A DNA stretch of 64,000 nucleotides from JANQMY01 sp965228775 (GTDB lineage: Bacteria > Pseudomonadota > Alphaproteobacteria > JANQMY01): the NCBI GenBank assembly GCA_965228775.1, contig OZ245840.1, forward strand, positions 3,906,001-3,970,000, written 5' to 3'. A program made the position numbers and the translations under genes. Shown piece by piece: positions 8,653-17,448 of this stretch; within the stretch, counting starts at the first letter, position 1; each line of letters starts with the position of its first letter. The notes beneath the pieces were generated by a model. The model made no database searches and had not been told where the DNA came from. It was given only the letters and a program-made list of their open reading frames with translations.

Positions 8653-9807
8653 ATGACTGCATTGAAAGACAAGCTGAAAGAGGCGCTTGCCGCGCGGAAA
8701 TCCGCCGGATTGTTGCGCCAATTGCGCCAAAACCAAGACGGCATCGATTTTTCCTCGAACGATTATCTGGGTTTGAGCCGGGCGCCGGAACTGGCCGACC
8801 GGCTGGAAGTCCGGCTTGCTGAAGAAGGAAATCGCAGGCTCGGCAGCACCGGATCGCGGCTGATTTCCGGTAATGACGCGCAGATAGAAGCGTTGGAGGC
8901 CCAAATCGCGGCTTTTCACCGGGCGCCGTCAGCCTTGCTGTTCGGCTCTGGCTATGCCGCGAACACAGGTGTTTTTTCATGCCTGTTGGGGGCCGGCGAT
9001 ACACTCATCCTCGATGAGCTGATCCACGCCAGCATGATTGACGGGGCGCGGTTATCGAAAGCGGACCGGATCGTCTTCAAACACAATGATCTCGGTTCGT
9101 TGGAAGAGGCATTGCGCCGCGCTAAAGGCACCAAAGTCATCGGCATTGAATCTGTTTACTCAATGGATGGCGATGTGGCGCCGTTGCGCCAGATCGTCGA
9201 GTTGGCGGACCGCTTCGAGGCGGCCATTGTGGTGGACGAAGCGCATAGCACCGGCATCCTCGGTCCGGAGGGGCGGGGCCTGGTTGTTGCCGAAGAACTT
9301 CAGGAACGGGTGTTCGCACGTGTTCATACTTTCGGAAAGGCGCTGGGGCTGCATGGGGCTGCGGTGGTCGGATCGGAAGTGATGCGCGACTATCTCATGA
9401 ACTTCGCAAGGCCCTTTATTTACGCCACCGCACCGTCACCCCATATGGTCGCGAGCGCGGCGGCCGCCTTCGATCTGCTGCCGGCAATTGAAGAGAAGCG
9501 CCAAATGCTCTTTGGGCTGATCGACTATTTTCGGACGTTGTCCGGCAAAGGGCCGCACCATTGGCTGGACAGCAAAACCTGGATTCAGGCGCTGATTATT
9601 CCCGGCAACGAACACGTGCGCGCGGTAGCAGCTGACCTGCGCGCCCTCGGGTTTTGGACAGTGCCCATCGTCAGCCCCACCGTTCCCGTGGGAATGGAGC
9701 GTATTCGGATATGTCTTCATTCTTTCAACACGGAAGATGAAATTGACCGGCTGCATGATGCGTTAAACCGTATTGTGGTGAGCACTTCGATGGATAATGT
9801 CTCATGA
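8653..9807 (+). CDS. bioF: 8-amino-7-oxononanoate synthase
   Basis: BioF condenses pimeloyl-ACP (or pimeloyl-CoA) with alanine to make 8-amino-7-oxononanoate, the first committed step of biotin ring assembly. The 384-residue length is typical. Visible features are the N-terminal SSNDYLGLS, the GSTGSRLISGN substrate loop, PLP-contacting DEAHSTG (Asp195, His198) and the Schiff-base Lys229 in HTFGKALG. The ATG at 8653 gives the standard N-terminus MTALKDKLKE. The gene ends with a 4-bp overlap into bioD. No bioC or bioH gene, which would make the pimeloyl precursor, and no bioB is present in this window. Confidence 0.96.
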   Translation: MTALKDKLKEALAARKSAGLLRQLRQNQDGIDFSSNDYLGLSRAPELADRLEVRLAEEGNRRLGSTGSRLISGNDAQIEALEAQIAAFHRAPSALLFGSGYAANTGVFSCLLGAGDTLILDELIHASMIDGARLSKADRIVFKHNDLGSLEEALRRAKGTKVIGIESVYSMDGDVAPLRQIVELADRFEAAIVVDEAHSTGILGPEGRGLVVAEELQERVFARVHTFGKALGLHGAAVVGSEVMRDYLMNFARPFIYATAPSPHMVASAAAAFDLLPAIEEKRQMLFGLIDYFRTLSGKGPHHWLDSKTWIQALIIPGNEHVRAVAADLRALGFWTVPIVSPTVPVGMERIRICLHSFNTEDEIDRLHDALNRIVVSTSMDNVS

Positions 9808-10421
9808 ATGGATGTGTTGTTGCCGGAATCGGTACGGAAATTGGCAAGACGGTCGTCTCCGCCATTATTGTTGAGGCTCTGTCCGCAGACTATTGGAAGC
9901 CTGTTCAATCCGGCGGGCTTGATCATACGGATACGGATGAGGTGAAGGCGCTGGTAGGACCGCACGAGCGGGTGTTCCATCCGGAAGCGTATCGCCTGAA
10001 TGTTCCAGCATCGCCCCATGCCTCCGCCGCAGCGGAAGGCGTGGTGATCGAAGAAGACCGGTTGACTTTGCCGGAGACCGACCGGTTTCTGGTCGTGGAA
10101 TTGGCGGGCGGATTGATGGTCCCCTTGAATAATCGGACGCTGAACATCGATATGGTGCAGCGTTGGGGGCTGCCGGTGGTTTTGGTGTCTAATTATTACC
10201 TCGGCAGTATCAACCACACTTTGCTCAGTATTGAAGCCTTGCGTAGCCGCGGCATCGATATATCGGGCATCATTTTTAATGGTGAGCCGGTGCCGGAAAC
10301 ACGCTCTATCATCCTGTCTTATTCAGGCCTTGATAGTCTGTTGGATATTCCTCATACGGACTCGGTTTCACCGTCATTCGTGGCTGCGCGCGCAAAGGAG
10401 TTCTTCGATGACAGATCGTAG
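9804..10421 (+). CDS. bioD: Dethiobiotin synthetase
   Basis: BioD closes the ureido ring of dethiobiotin from 7,8-diaminononanoate, CO2 and ATP. This 205-residue protein starts with the P-loop GIGTEIGKTVVS (Lys15, Thr16) and shows the WKPVQSG substrate motif and an ELAGGLMVPL segment as in BioD enzymes. Its ATG overlaps the bioF stop, and its 3-prime end overlaps the start of bioA by 14 bp, so the three genes are translationally coupled. Confidence 0.95.
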   Translation: MNGCVVAGIGTEIGKTVVSAIIVEALSADYWKPVQSGGLDHTDTDEVKALVGPHERVFHPEAYRLNVPASPHASAAAEGVVIEEDRLTLPETDRFLVVELAGGLMVPLNNRTLNIDMVQRWGLPVVLVSNYYLGSINHTLLSIEALRSRGIDISGIIFNGEPVPETRSIILSYSGLDSLLDIPHTDSVSPSFVAARAKEFFDDRS

Positions 10422-11709
10422 GACGATTTCCGAAGAAGATTTGCGTTTTGACCGCGATCATCTGTGGCATCCCTACACATCGATGACGGCGCCTCTGCCG
10501 GTCTATCCGGTGGAAAGCGCCCGGGGCGTGCGTATTAAGCTTGCAAGCGGCGAAGAACTGATTGACGGCATGTCGTCTTGGTGGGCGGCGATCCATGGCT
10601 ACAACCATCCACGGCTGAACGAAGCGCTGACCGCGCAAATGAAGGACATGTCCCATGTGATGTTTGGCGGCATCACCCACAAGCCTGCCATTGATCTGGG
10701 ACGCAAGCTCGTGGAGCTCACGCCCGAAGGCCTTGACCACGTCTTCTTTGCGGATTCGGGCTCCGTCTCCGTGGAAGTGGCCATCAAAATGGCCGCTCAG
10801 TATTGGCAGGCCCAAGGCGTGCCGGGCAAAACCAAGCTGCTGACTATCCGCTCCGGCTATCATGGCGATACGTTTCAAGCCATGTCCGTCTGTGATCCCG
10901 TCACCGGGATGCACGAACTGTTCCGGGGCGTGTTGCCCACGCACTTCTTTGCAGACATGCCACAGGTGAAGTTTCATCAGCCTTGGGATGCGGCAGACCT
11001 AAAATCGTTCGAAGCGCTCATTGCCGAAAACCATGAGTCCATTGCCGCGGTTATTCTGGAGCCCATTGTGCAAGGGGCGGGTGGCATGCGCTTTTACCAC
11101 CCGGCCTATTTGCGGGGGGTGAGGAAGCTTTGCGATCAGCACAATGTGCTGTTGATCGCGGACGAAATCGCCACGGGCTTTGGGCGTTCCGGCGCTCTGT
11201 TTGCCTGTAATCATGCGGGCATCACGCCTGACATTATGTGTCTGGGGAAGGCCCTGACCGGGGGCATGATGACTTTGGCCGCAACGCTTGCCACACGCAA
11301 AGTCGCGCACGGCATCTCTCAAGGGGAAGCTAATGGCGGCTTATTCATGCATGGCCCCACTTTTATGGCCAATCCGTTGGCCTGCGCGGCTGCAAATGCC
11401 AGCATCGATTTGTTGCTGACGGGCGATTGGGAAGAGCGGGTCTTGGACCTTCAGCACGGGCTGGCGGTGGGGCTTGCTCCCTGCAACGAAATTGAGACGG
11501 TCGCCGACGTGCGGGTGCTGGGCGCGATTGGCGTTGTGGAAATGAAAGAGTCCGTCAATGTGGCGGGGCTGCAACGGGAATTCGTGAAACGCGGTGTGTG
11601 GATACGGCCGTTTGCAAAGTGTGTCTATGTGATGCCGCCCTACATAATGGATGAGGATGACATGACCGTTCTCACCCGCGCCATGGTGGAGGTTTTGAGA
11701 GAGGCTTAG
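10408..11709 (+). CDS. bioA: Adenosylmethionine-8-amino-7-oxononanoate aminotransferase
   Basis: BioA transfers the amino group of S-adenosylmethionine (or lysine in some enzymes) to 8-amino-7-oxononanoate using PLP. This 433-residue protein has the diagnostic N-terminus DHLWHPYTSM, the DGMSSWWAAIHGYNHP loop, the SGYHGDTFQAMSV segment, the DEIATGFGR motif and the PLP lysine at residue 281 (CLGKALTGG). The start at 10408 is set by an AAAGGAG ribosome binding site lying inside bioD. An upstream in-frame start within bioD at 10231 has no family similarity. It completes the bioF-bioD-bioA operon. Confidence 0.96.
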   Translation: MTDRRTISEEDLRFDRDHLWHPYTSMTAPLPVYPVESARGVRIKLASGEELIDGMSSWWAAIHGYNHPRLNEALTAQMKDMSHVMFGGITHKPAIDLGRKLVELTPEGLDHVFFADSGSVSVEVAIKMAAQYWQAQGVPGKTKLLTIRSGYHGDTFQAMSVCDPVTGMHELFRGVLPTHFFADMPQVKFHQPWDAADLKSFEALIAENHESIAAVILEPIVQGAGGMRFYHPAYLRGVRKLCDQHNVLLIADEIATGFGRSGALFACNHAGITPDIMCLGKALTGGMMTLAATLATRKVAHGISQGEANGGLFMHGPTFMANPLACAAANASIDLLLTGDWEERVLDLQHGLAVGLAPCNEIETVADVRVLGAIGVVEMKESVNVAGLQREFVKRGVWIRPFAKCVYVMPPYIMDEDDMTVLTRAMVEVLREA

Positions 11710-11892
11710 GCCGTCTTCTTAGAAAGCGGCCCACTATTGTGAGCATACGGATGAAGAAACAGAAAGCTTCAACCGTCGGCTCGGCAAAATGCGGAAGAAG
11801 TCTTTAGTTTCCTTCCGCGTATAGAAGTAATCGGGGGTATGGTGTGGAGACCGGAGAGGCGGGCCGATTTCCGCGCCCGCTCTTTGACAGAG

Positions 11893-12975
11893 TTAGGACG
11901 CTTTTAGAAGCGCTAGGGCCTCATGGTCGAAAGCCTGTTGTGCGTGCCGCTTGGCCATGGCCATGAACATATCGTCGCCACGGTCGGTGCGGCCCACAAG
12001 CATGGACGCAATGACCGCCATGACAAATCCGGAAAAACTGAAACGCCGGTAATGGGCCCAAAGGTCGTCGAAGGAATAGTCGTCGGCGCCGAAAGACTGA
12101 AGGCCCTCGTAGTATTGCTTGACCAAGTCTTTTTCACTCGCACGCCGGTCTTCGGCCACAAGGCCTGCCCCGATGAAATAGGAAACATCCGAAGCGCCGG
12201 CGCCGTAGCCAACGGTCTGCCAATCTACGACAGCCAATGGGTGTCCACCTTCCGCCGTGCCGAACAGCATATTGTCGAGGCGATAATCCCCATGAGTAAC
12301 GCATCGGGGGCCCTCATAATCTGACACATACCGGTCGAAATAGTTCGAAAACTCTTCACCAAGCTGAAGTTCGTCCGATGTCAGACGATCCGCATATCGT
12401 TCCTTAAAGCCCGTCCAGAAATGCATGTAGAGCGTCTGGTCGAGCGGCGACGAGGCGCCTTTCGTGCCGGCCATCCAGGAAACATCGTCGATCGACGTGT
12501 CATTCCATCTTGGTCCGTGCAGCTTGGCGATTTCTTCCATGGCCAACGCTGCTTGATCCACGGTGCAGCCGGTAATCTGGTCACCCTGAACGGCGGGGGC
12601 CAAATCCTCCATCATGAGAACGAAGTCATGGGTCTCTTCGTTGAAGTCCACGAAGAGCGGTGTGGGTGTTTGGATTTTGACGGTGGGCAGTATGTGTTTG
12701 TAGAACTTTGCTTCGCGCATATAGGTAAGCTGTGACACCCCTGCTGCGCGGCTTTCCCGATCAGACGAGGGAAATTTCCCGACAATCGTGTCTGGGGCAG
12801 AGTGATCCCCCTCAAAAGTCAGGGCGAAGCGTACATTTTGACCGACCTGTCCCGTGCCTACGTTCTTCTTGGTGAAATCCGAAATCACCCCGCTATAGCC
12901 GGCATTGTTGAGAACTGCGGTCAGCCAATCGGCCGTTACATTATCTGGATTATCGATCAAAGAAATGGTGGTCAT
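11893..12975 (-). CDS. APH/EcKL-type phosphotransferase family protein
   Basis: This is a 360-residue protein with the protein-kinase-like fold of aminoglycoside and choline kinases. Visible features are a possible ATP-contacting Lys67 (IVGKF), the catalytic loop THGDYRLDNMLFG (Asp230, Asn235) and the metal-binding Asp251 in AVVDWQTVGYG, followed by SDVSYFIGAGL. The last segment resembles the ecdysteroid-kinase-like (EcKL) and related families, often found beside acyl-CoA genes in bacteria, more than antibiotic kinases. The ATG at 12975 was chosen since MTTISLIDNP matches the expected start of the fold. It is transcribed divergently from the methyltransferase. The substrate is unknown and I would not call it a resistance gene. 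Confidence 0.85.
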   Translation of the reverse strand: MTTISLIDNPDNVTADWLTAVLNNAGYSGVISDFTKKNVGTGQVGQNVRFALTFEGDHSAPDTIVGKFPSSDRESRAAGVSQLTYMREAKFYKHILPTVKIQTPTPLFVDFNEETHDFVLMMEDLAPAVQGDQITGCTVDQAALAMEEIAKLHGPRWNDTSIDDVSWMAGTKGASSPLDQTLYMHFWTGFKERYADRLTSDELQLGEEFSNYFDRYVSDYEGPRCVTHGDYRLDNMLFGTAEGGHPLAVVDWQTVGYGAGASDVSYFIGAGLVAEDRRASEKDLVKQYYEGLQSFGADDYSFDDLWAHYRRFSFSGFVMAVIASMLVGRTDRGDDMFMAMAKRHAQQAFDHEALALLKAS

Positions 12976-13106
12976 GAAGATCTTTCGGGATGGGACGCCA
13001 ATTGGCCCCACCGCTTGCTTGTTTTTTACGGACTATAGGCGGTGTATGATTTGATGACAACGCGGTGGTGTCCGGCCACCTATAGAAACCGAAGGTATGA
13101 TTTTTC

Positions 13107-13967
13107 ATGGATGAAACGGCAGAGAAATTTCAGCAAGAACAATCCGAATATTGGAATGGGCAGGGGGGCGAAACCTGGCTTCAGCAATTCGATGTGATCG
13201 ATCAGTTTTTGGAGCCCTTCCAATCTGCTGTGTTGCAGGCGGCTGCTATTAAAGAAGGTGAGGTCGCCATCGATATCGGTTGTGGCACGGGCGGTACGTC
13301 GATTCCATTGGCGAAGGGTGCCGGAGCTGGCGGCAGGGTCTTGGGGGTTGATATCTCCGAAGCGTTGGTGGCGGAGGCCAAGAAACGCGCGGCGGCAGCC
13401 GGGGCTTCGAACGCGGCTTTTGAAGTGGCGGATGCGGGGGCCTATGGGTTTGATCCCGGCGCTGCGGATCTTTTGTTTTCCCGCTTCGGTGTCATGTTCT
13501 TCGGTGATCCGTACGGAGCCTTTCAGAACATCCGCAAGGCGCTTAAACCCGGCGGCCGGGTGACGTTCGTGTGTTGGCAAGAAATTCAGAAGAATGCATT
13601 CTTCATTATTCCAATGATGGCGGCCTTTGAGGTATTGGGCCCGCCGGAACCCCAGCCGCCCCGGGCACCTGGTCCCTTCGCTTTCGGTGAGGAGGACTAT
13701 TTGCGTGACATCCTCCAGAAAGCGGATCTTGGCAATATCGATATCAAAGGGGTTACGGCGCCGATGGCCGTGCCAGAAGATTTTTCAGCAGATCGGGCCG
13801 CAGATTTCTTTGTCGCTTTCGGTCCAACGAAACGTCTGCTGGAAGAACAGCCCGCGGAGATTGTTGAGAAAGTACGTGCCAAGATCGTTTCTGCCCTGGA
13901 AGCCCATGTGGTAGACGGTAAGGTGAAGCTCGATGGCGCGGTTTGGCTTGTCCAGGCCACTGCATAA
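13107..13967 (+). CDS. Class I SAM-dependent methyltransferase
   Basis: This 286-residue protein has motif I at residues 55-63 (IDIGCGTGG), an acidic residue at the end of strand 2 (VLGVDISEALV) and a motif near residue 112 (ADLLFSRFGVMFFGDP) typical of small-molecule (UbiE/Methyltransf_11-type) enzymes. It has no signal peptide. The gene ends 28 bp before the acyl-CoA carboxylase on the same strand, so both probably share a transcript. The substrate cannot be deduced. Confidence 0.88.
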   Translation: MDETAEKFQQEQSEYWNGQGGETWLQQFDVIDQFLEPFQSAVLQAAAIKEGEVAIDIGCGTGGTSIPLAKGAGAGGRVLGVDISEALVAEAKKRAAAAGASNAAFEVADAGAYGFDPGAADLLFSRFGVMFFGDPYGAFQNIRKALKPGGRVTFVCWQEIQKNAFFIIPMMAAFEVLGPPEPQPPRAPGPFAFGEEDYLRDILQKADLGNIDIKGVTAPMAVPEDFSADRAADFFVAFGPTKRLLEEQPAEIVEKVRAKIVSALEAHVVDGKVKLDGAVWLVQATA

Positions 13968-13995
13968 GAAATCAAGAACAAACCCGGATACAAGA

Positions 13996-16900
13996 ATGAC
14001 AATCAATAAACTGCTGATCGCCAATCGCGGCGAAATTGCCATCCGTATTGCCCGTGCGGCGGCCGACCTGGCCATCGATACGGTTGCCATCTATTCCGAA
14101 GATGATGCGGCATCGCTCCACACCCGTAAGGCGGATCATTCGGTTGAGCTTACGGGGCAGGGGGCGGCGGCCTATCTGGATATCGAGCAGATTGTCGGCA
14201 AAGCGAAAGAGCTTGGCTGTGACGCCATTCATCCGGGGTACGGGTTCTTGAGCGAAAACCCAGCCTTGGCGCGGGCCTGCGACGAGGCGGGCATTCGGTT
14301 TGTCGGGCCATCGGCGGAGACGCTTAGCCGGTTTGGCGACAAAGCGGAAGCGCGCAAACTTGCGCGGGAAATCGGCGTTCCTGTTATTCAGGGAACGGAT
14401 GGCCCAACGTCATTGGATGAAGCAACATCATTTTTCGAGGGCCTCGGCAATGGTGCCGCGATGATGATCAAGGCTCTGTCTGGCGGCGGCGGGCGTGGTA
14501 TGCGCGCGGTTTCGAATGCCGATGAGATTGCTCAAGCTTATGAACGCTGCCAGTCGGAGGCCGCGTCGGCCTTTGGCAACGGGGATGTTTATGTAGAGCA
14601 ATACATCCCCAAAGCGCGCCATATCGAAGTTCAGATCGCGGGGGACGGTACCGGCAATGTGCTTCACTTCGGCGAACGCGATTGCAGTATTCAGCGCCAG
14701 CAGCAGAAGATTGTCGAAATTGCGCCTGCGCCTAATTTCGATTCATCCCTCCGCCAGCAGATTATTCAAGCGGCCTGCCAAATGGCGGAAAGCGTAGGGT
14801 ATTCGAGCTTGGGTACGTTTGAATTTCTGGTGGATGTCTCGGGCGCGGGCAATGCGTTTGCCTTCATCGAAGCCAATGCGCGCTTGCAGGTGGAACACAC
14901 GATCACCGAAGAGGTAGCGGATGTGGACCTGGTTGGGCTGCAACTTGAATTGGCGGGCGGCAAAACATTTTCTGACCTGAACATTATGCAGAATGATGTT
15001 GTGCCGAATAATGGCTTTGCCATCCAATCACGCATCAATATGGAACGTATGGCGGCCGACGGCACGGCGCGGCCGGCTGGGGGGACGATCACCGCGTTTG
15101 ATGTGCCGTCCGGTCGAGGCGTTCGCGTCGACGCCTATGGCTATGCTGGTTATGGAAGCAACCCGCGTTTTGATTCGTTGCTGGCAAAACTCATTACCCA
15201 CACGTCACGGAACGATTTTGGTGTAGCGGTCTCGAAGGCATACCGGGCTCTACAGGAAACCCGTATTGAGGGCGTGCCGACAAACGCTGCTTTTTTGATG
15301 AGCTTGCTGGACCATCCCGACGTGAAGGCCGGGCGCATCTATACAAAATTCGTGGATGATCATGCAGAAGCTCTGATCGCACAGCAAGAAACCCAGAAAA
15401 CGCCGTTGCATTTTTCCTCGGCCCCTATGGCGGGCGACGCACCGTCGCGCAGGGCAGGGGCAGCGATCGATAATTCCGATCCTCTGGCGGTCCTCGCCCA
15501 TGGCAAGGATGGAGAGGCGCCATCAATGGTTCAGCCTTCGGTGCCGGCGCCGATGGCTTCCAGCGATATTTCGGGACCAGCAAATTCTGAAGCGATAGCG
15601 GCCCCCCTTCAGGGCACGATCGTTTCCGTCGATGTGGGGGTTGATCAAGAGGTGTATGCCGGTCAGCAATTGTTGGTGATGGAAGCCATGAAGATGGAAC
15701 ATGTTATCTCGGCGGAGAGGTCCGGCATAATCCGTGAGGTGACGGTTTCTCCCGGCGACACGGTGTTTGAAGAACATCCCCTGGTCTTCATTGAAGAAGC
15801 GGATGTGGACGTGTCTGGCGGTGATACGCAGAAGGAAGTCGACCTTGACCACATTCGTCCAGATTTGCAGGAAGTGCTTGATCGTCATGCGAAGGGGTAT
15901 GACGAAAACCGTCCCAATGCTGTTGCGCGGCGCCGAAAAACCAATCAGCGGACAGCCCGGGAAAACATCGATGACCTTTGCGATCCCGACAGCTTTGTTG
16001 AATATGCTCCTATTGTCATTGCGGCTCAGCGCCGCCGCCGGGAGATCGATGATTTGATCGACAACACGCCTGCCGACGGCATGATCTCCGGCGTTGGCAG
16101 CGTGAATGGTGATCTGTTTGGGGAGAAAGAAAGCCAGTGCGCCGTTCTTTCCTATGACTATACGGTTCTTGCCGGAACGCAGGGGCTTCAGAACCATCGA
16201 AAAAAGGACCGTATGTTCGAATTGGCCCGCAAGTCGGAGCTGCCCACTGTCTTCTTCACCGAAGGGGGCGGCGGACGGCCGGGCGATACGGATGGTCTCG
16301 GCGCGGCGGGCTTGGATTGTCTGGCTTTTCAATACTTTGCGGAATTGAGTGGCCTGGTGCCATTGGTGGGGATCAACTCCGGAAGATGCTTTGCGGGCAA
16401 CGCCGCGCTCCTCGGGTGTTGCGACGTAATTATCGCCACGGAAAACTCAAACATTGGGATGGGCGGACCCGCCATGATCGAAGGTGGGGGACTCGGCATC
16501 TACCGCCCCGAAGAAGTGGGGCCGCTCAGTGTCCAAGTGCCCAATGGGGTAGTCGACATTCCGGTAGCGGATGAAATTGAAGCGGTTGCGACCGCTAAAA
16601 AGTATCTGTCGTACTTTCAAGGAAATTTGTCGACTGGCGATTGTGCCGACCAAAGAATGTTGCGGTCGGTCATTCCGGAAAATCGTTTGCGCATCTACGA
16701 TGTTCGCAAAGTCATCGAGACGCTGGCGGATACGGATTCTGTTTTAGAGATCCGCAAATCCTTCGGCTTGGGGATGATTACGGCGTTTGCGCGCATAGAT
16801 GGACGGCCGGTTGGTATTGTGGCCAACAACCCGAATCACTTGGCCGGTGCCATCGATAGCGATGGGGCGGACAAGGCCACGCGCTTTATGCAGCTTTGCG

Positions 16901-17409
16901 ATGCGCATGACATTCCGCTTTTGTTTCTCGCCGATACGCCGGGCATCATGGTGGGGCCGGAAGTGGAGAAAACGGCTCTTGTCCGTCACGCAGCGCGCAT
17001 GTTCGTTACGAGCGCCAGCGTGTCCGTGCCGTTTTTCACGATTGTCTTGCGTAAAGGCTATGGCCTCGGTGCGCAAGCCATGGCCGGGGGTGGCTTCAAG
17101 GCAACAATGTTTACGGTTGCCTGGCCCACGGGCGAGTTTGGCGGGATGGGCCTTGAAGGCGCGGTCAAGCTTGGCTACCGCAAAGAGCTGGAGGCCATTG
17201 AGGACCCGGCGGAACGCAAAGCCCTGTTCGATAAGATGGTGGCGCGCATGTATGCCCATGGCAAGGCGGTAAATACAGCCTCTGTTTTTGAGATCGACGA
17301 TGTGATTGATCCGGCGGACTCAAGAAAATGGATATTGGGGGCGCTGCGCAGCGCACCGGCGCCCGCGCCGCGCACGGGGAAAAAACGCCCATGCATCGAC
17401 ACGTGGTAG
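13996..17409 (+). CDS. Single-chain biotin-dependent acyl-CoA carboxylase (BC-BCCP-CT fusion)
   Basis: This 1137-residue enzyme carries all the activities that are usually split between subunits. Biotin carboxylase is at about 1-450 (NKLLIANRGEIAIRIARAA, HPGYGFLSENP, the ATP-grasp glycine loop SGGGGRGMR, and a FIEANARLQVEH segment). A linker is followed by a biotin carboxyl carrier domain whose EAMKMEH motif places the biotinyl lysine at 566. Carboxyltransferase, both halves, is at about 616-1120. The order matches the long-chain acyl-CoA carboxylases (LCC) of mycobacteria and Rhodopseudomonas. The substrate acyl-CoA is unknown. The start at 13996 gives the standard biotin carboxylase N-terminus. 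Placement near bioFDA may be chance but is functionally coherent, since the enzyme needs biotin. Confidence 0.93.
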   Translation: MTINKLLIANRGEIAIRIARAAADLAIDTVAIYSEDDAASLHTRKADHSVELTGQGAAAYLDIEQIVGKAKELGCDAIHPGYGFLSENPALARACDEAGIRFVGPSAETLSRFGDKAEARKLAREIGVPVIQGTDGPTSLDEATSFFEGLGNGAAMMIKALSGGGGRGMRAVSNADEIAQAYERCQSEAASAFGNGDVYVEQYIPKARHIEVQIAGDGTGNVLHFGERDCSIQRQQQKIVEIAPAPNFDSSLRQQIIQAACQMAESVGYSSLGTFEFLVDVSGAGNAFAFIEANARLQVEHTITEEVADVDLVGLQLELAGGKTFSDLNIMQNDVVPNNGFAIQSRINMERMAADGTARPAGGTITAFDVPSGRGVRVDAYGYAGYGSNPRFDSLLAKLITHTSRNDFGVAVSKAYRALQETRIEGVPTNAAFLMSLLDHPDVKAGRIYTKFVDDHAEALIAQQETQKTPLHFSSAPMAGDAPSRRAGAAIDNSDPLAVLAHGKDGEAPSMVQPSVPAPMASSDISGPANSEAIAAPLQGTIVSVDVGVDQEVYAGQQLLVMEAMKMEHVISAERSGIIREVTVSPGDTVFEEHPLVFIEEADVDVSGGDTQKEVDLDHIRPDLQEVLDRHAKGYDENRPNAVARRRKTNQRTARENIDDLCDPDSFVEYAPIVIAAQRRRREIDDLIDNTPADGMISGVGSVNGDLFGEKESQCAVLSYDYTVLAGTQGLQNHRKKDRMFELARKSELPTVFFTEGGGGRPGDTDGLGAAGLDCLAFQYFAELSGLVPLVGINSGRCFAGNAALLGCCDVIIATENSNIGMGGPAMIEGGGLGIYRPEEVGPLSVQVPNGVVDIPVADEIEAVATAKKYLSYFQGNLSTGDCADQRMLRSVIPENRLRIYDVRKVIETLADTDSVLEIRKSFGLGMITAFARIDGRPVGIVANNPNHLAGAIDSDGADKATRFMQLCDAHDIPLLFLADTPGIMVGPEVEKTALVRHAARMFVTSASVSVPFFTIVLRKGYGLGAQAMAGGGFKATMFTVAWPTGEFGGMGLEGAVKLGYRKELEAIEDPAERKALFDKMVARMYAHGKAVNTASVFEIDDVIDPADSRKWILGALRSAPAPAPRTGKKRPCIDTW

Positions 17410-17432
17410 CTATTCGGTAGAAGCGCGCAGTT

Positions 17433-17448
17433 CGTCTTTACGAAGACG
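17433..17448. terminator. Candidate bidirectional terminator hairpin
   Basis: CGTCTT and AAGACG form a perfect six-base-pair stem with a TACG loop, followed on the plus strand by GTTTCTTT. It lies between the convergent carboxylase (stop at 17409) and caspase-like gene, and overlaps the stop codon of the latter. The short stem makes this tentative. Confidence 0.4.

Noticed and set aside
11893..12975. Aminoglycoside resistance gene
   Set aside because: The catalytic loop fits the kinase fold, but flanking motifs resemble EcKL-type and acyl-CoA-linked phosphotransferases, and the context is metabolic.
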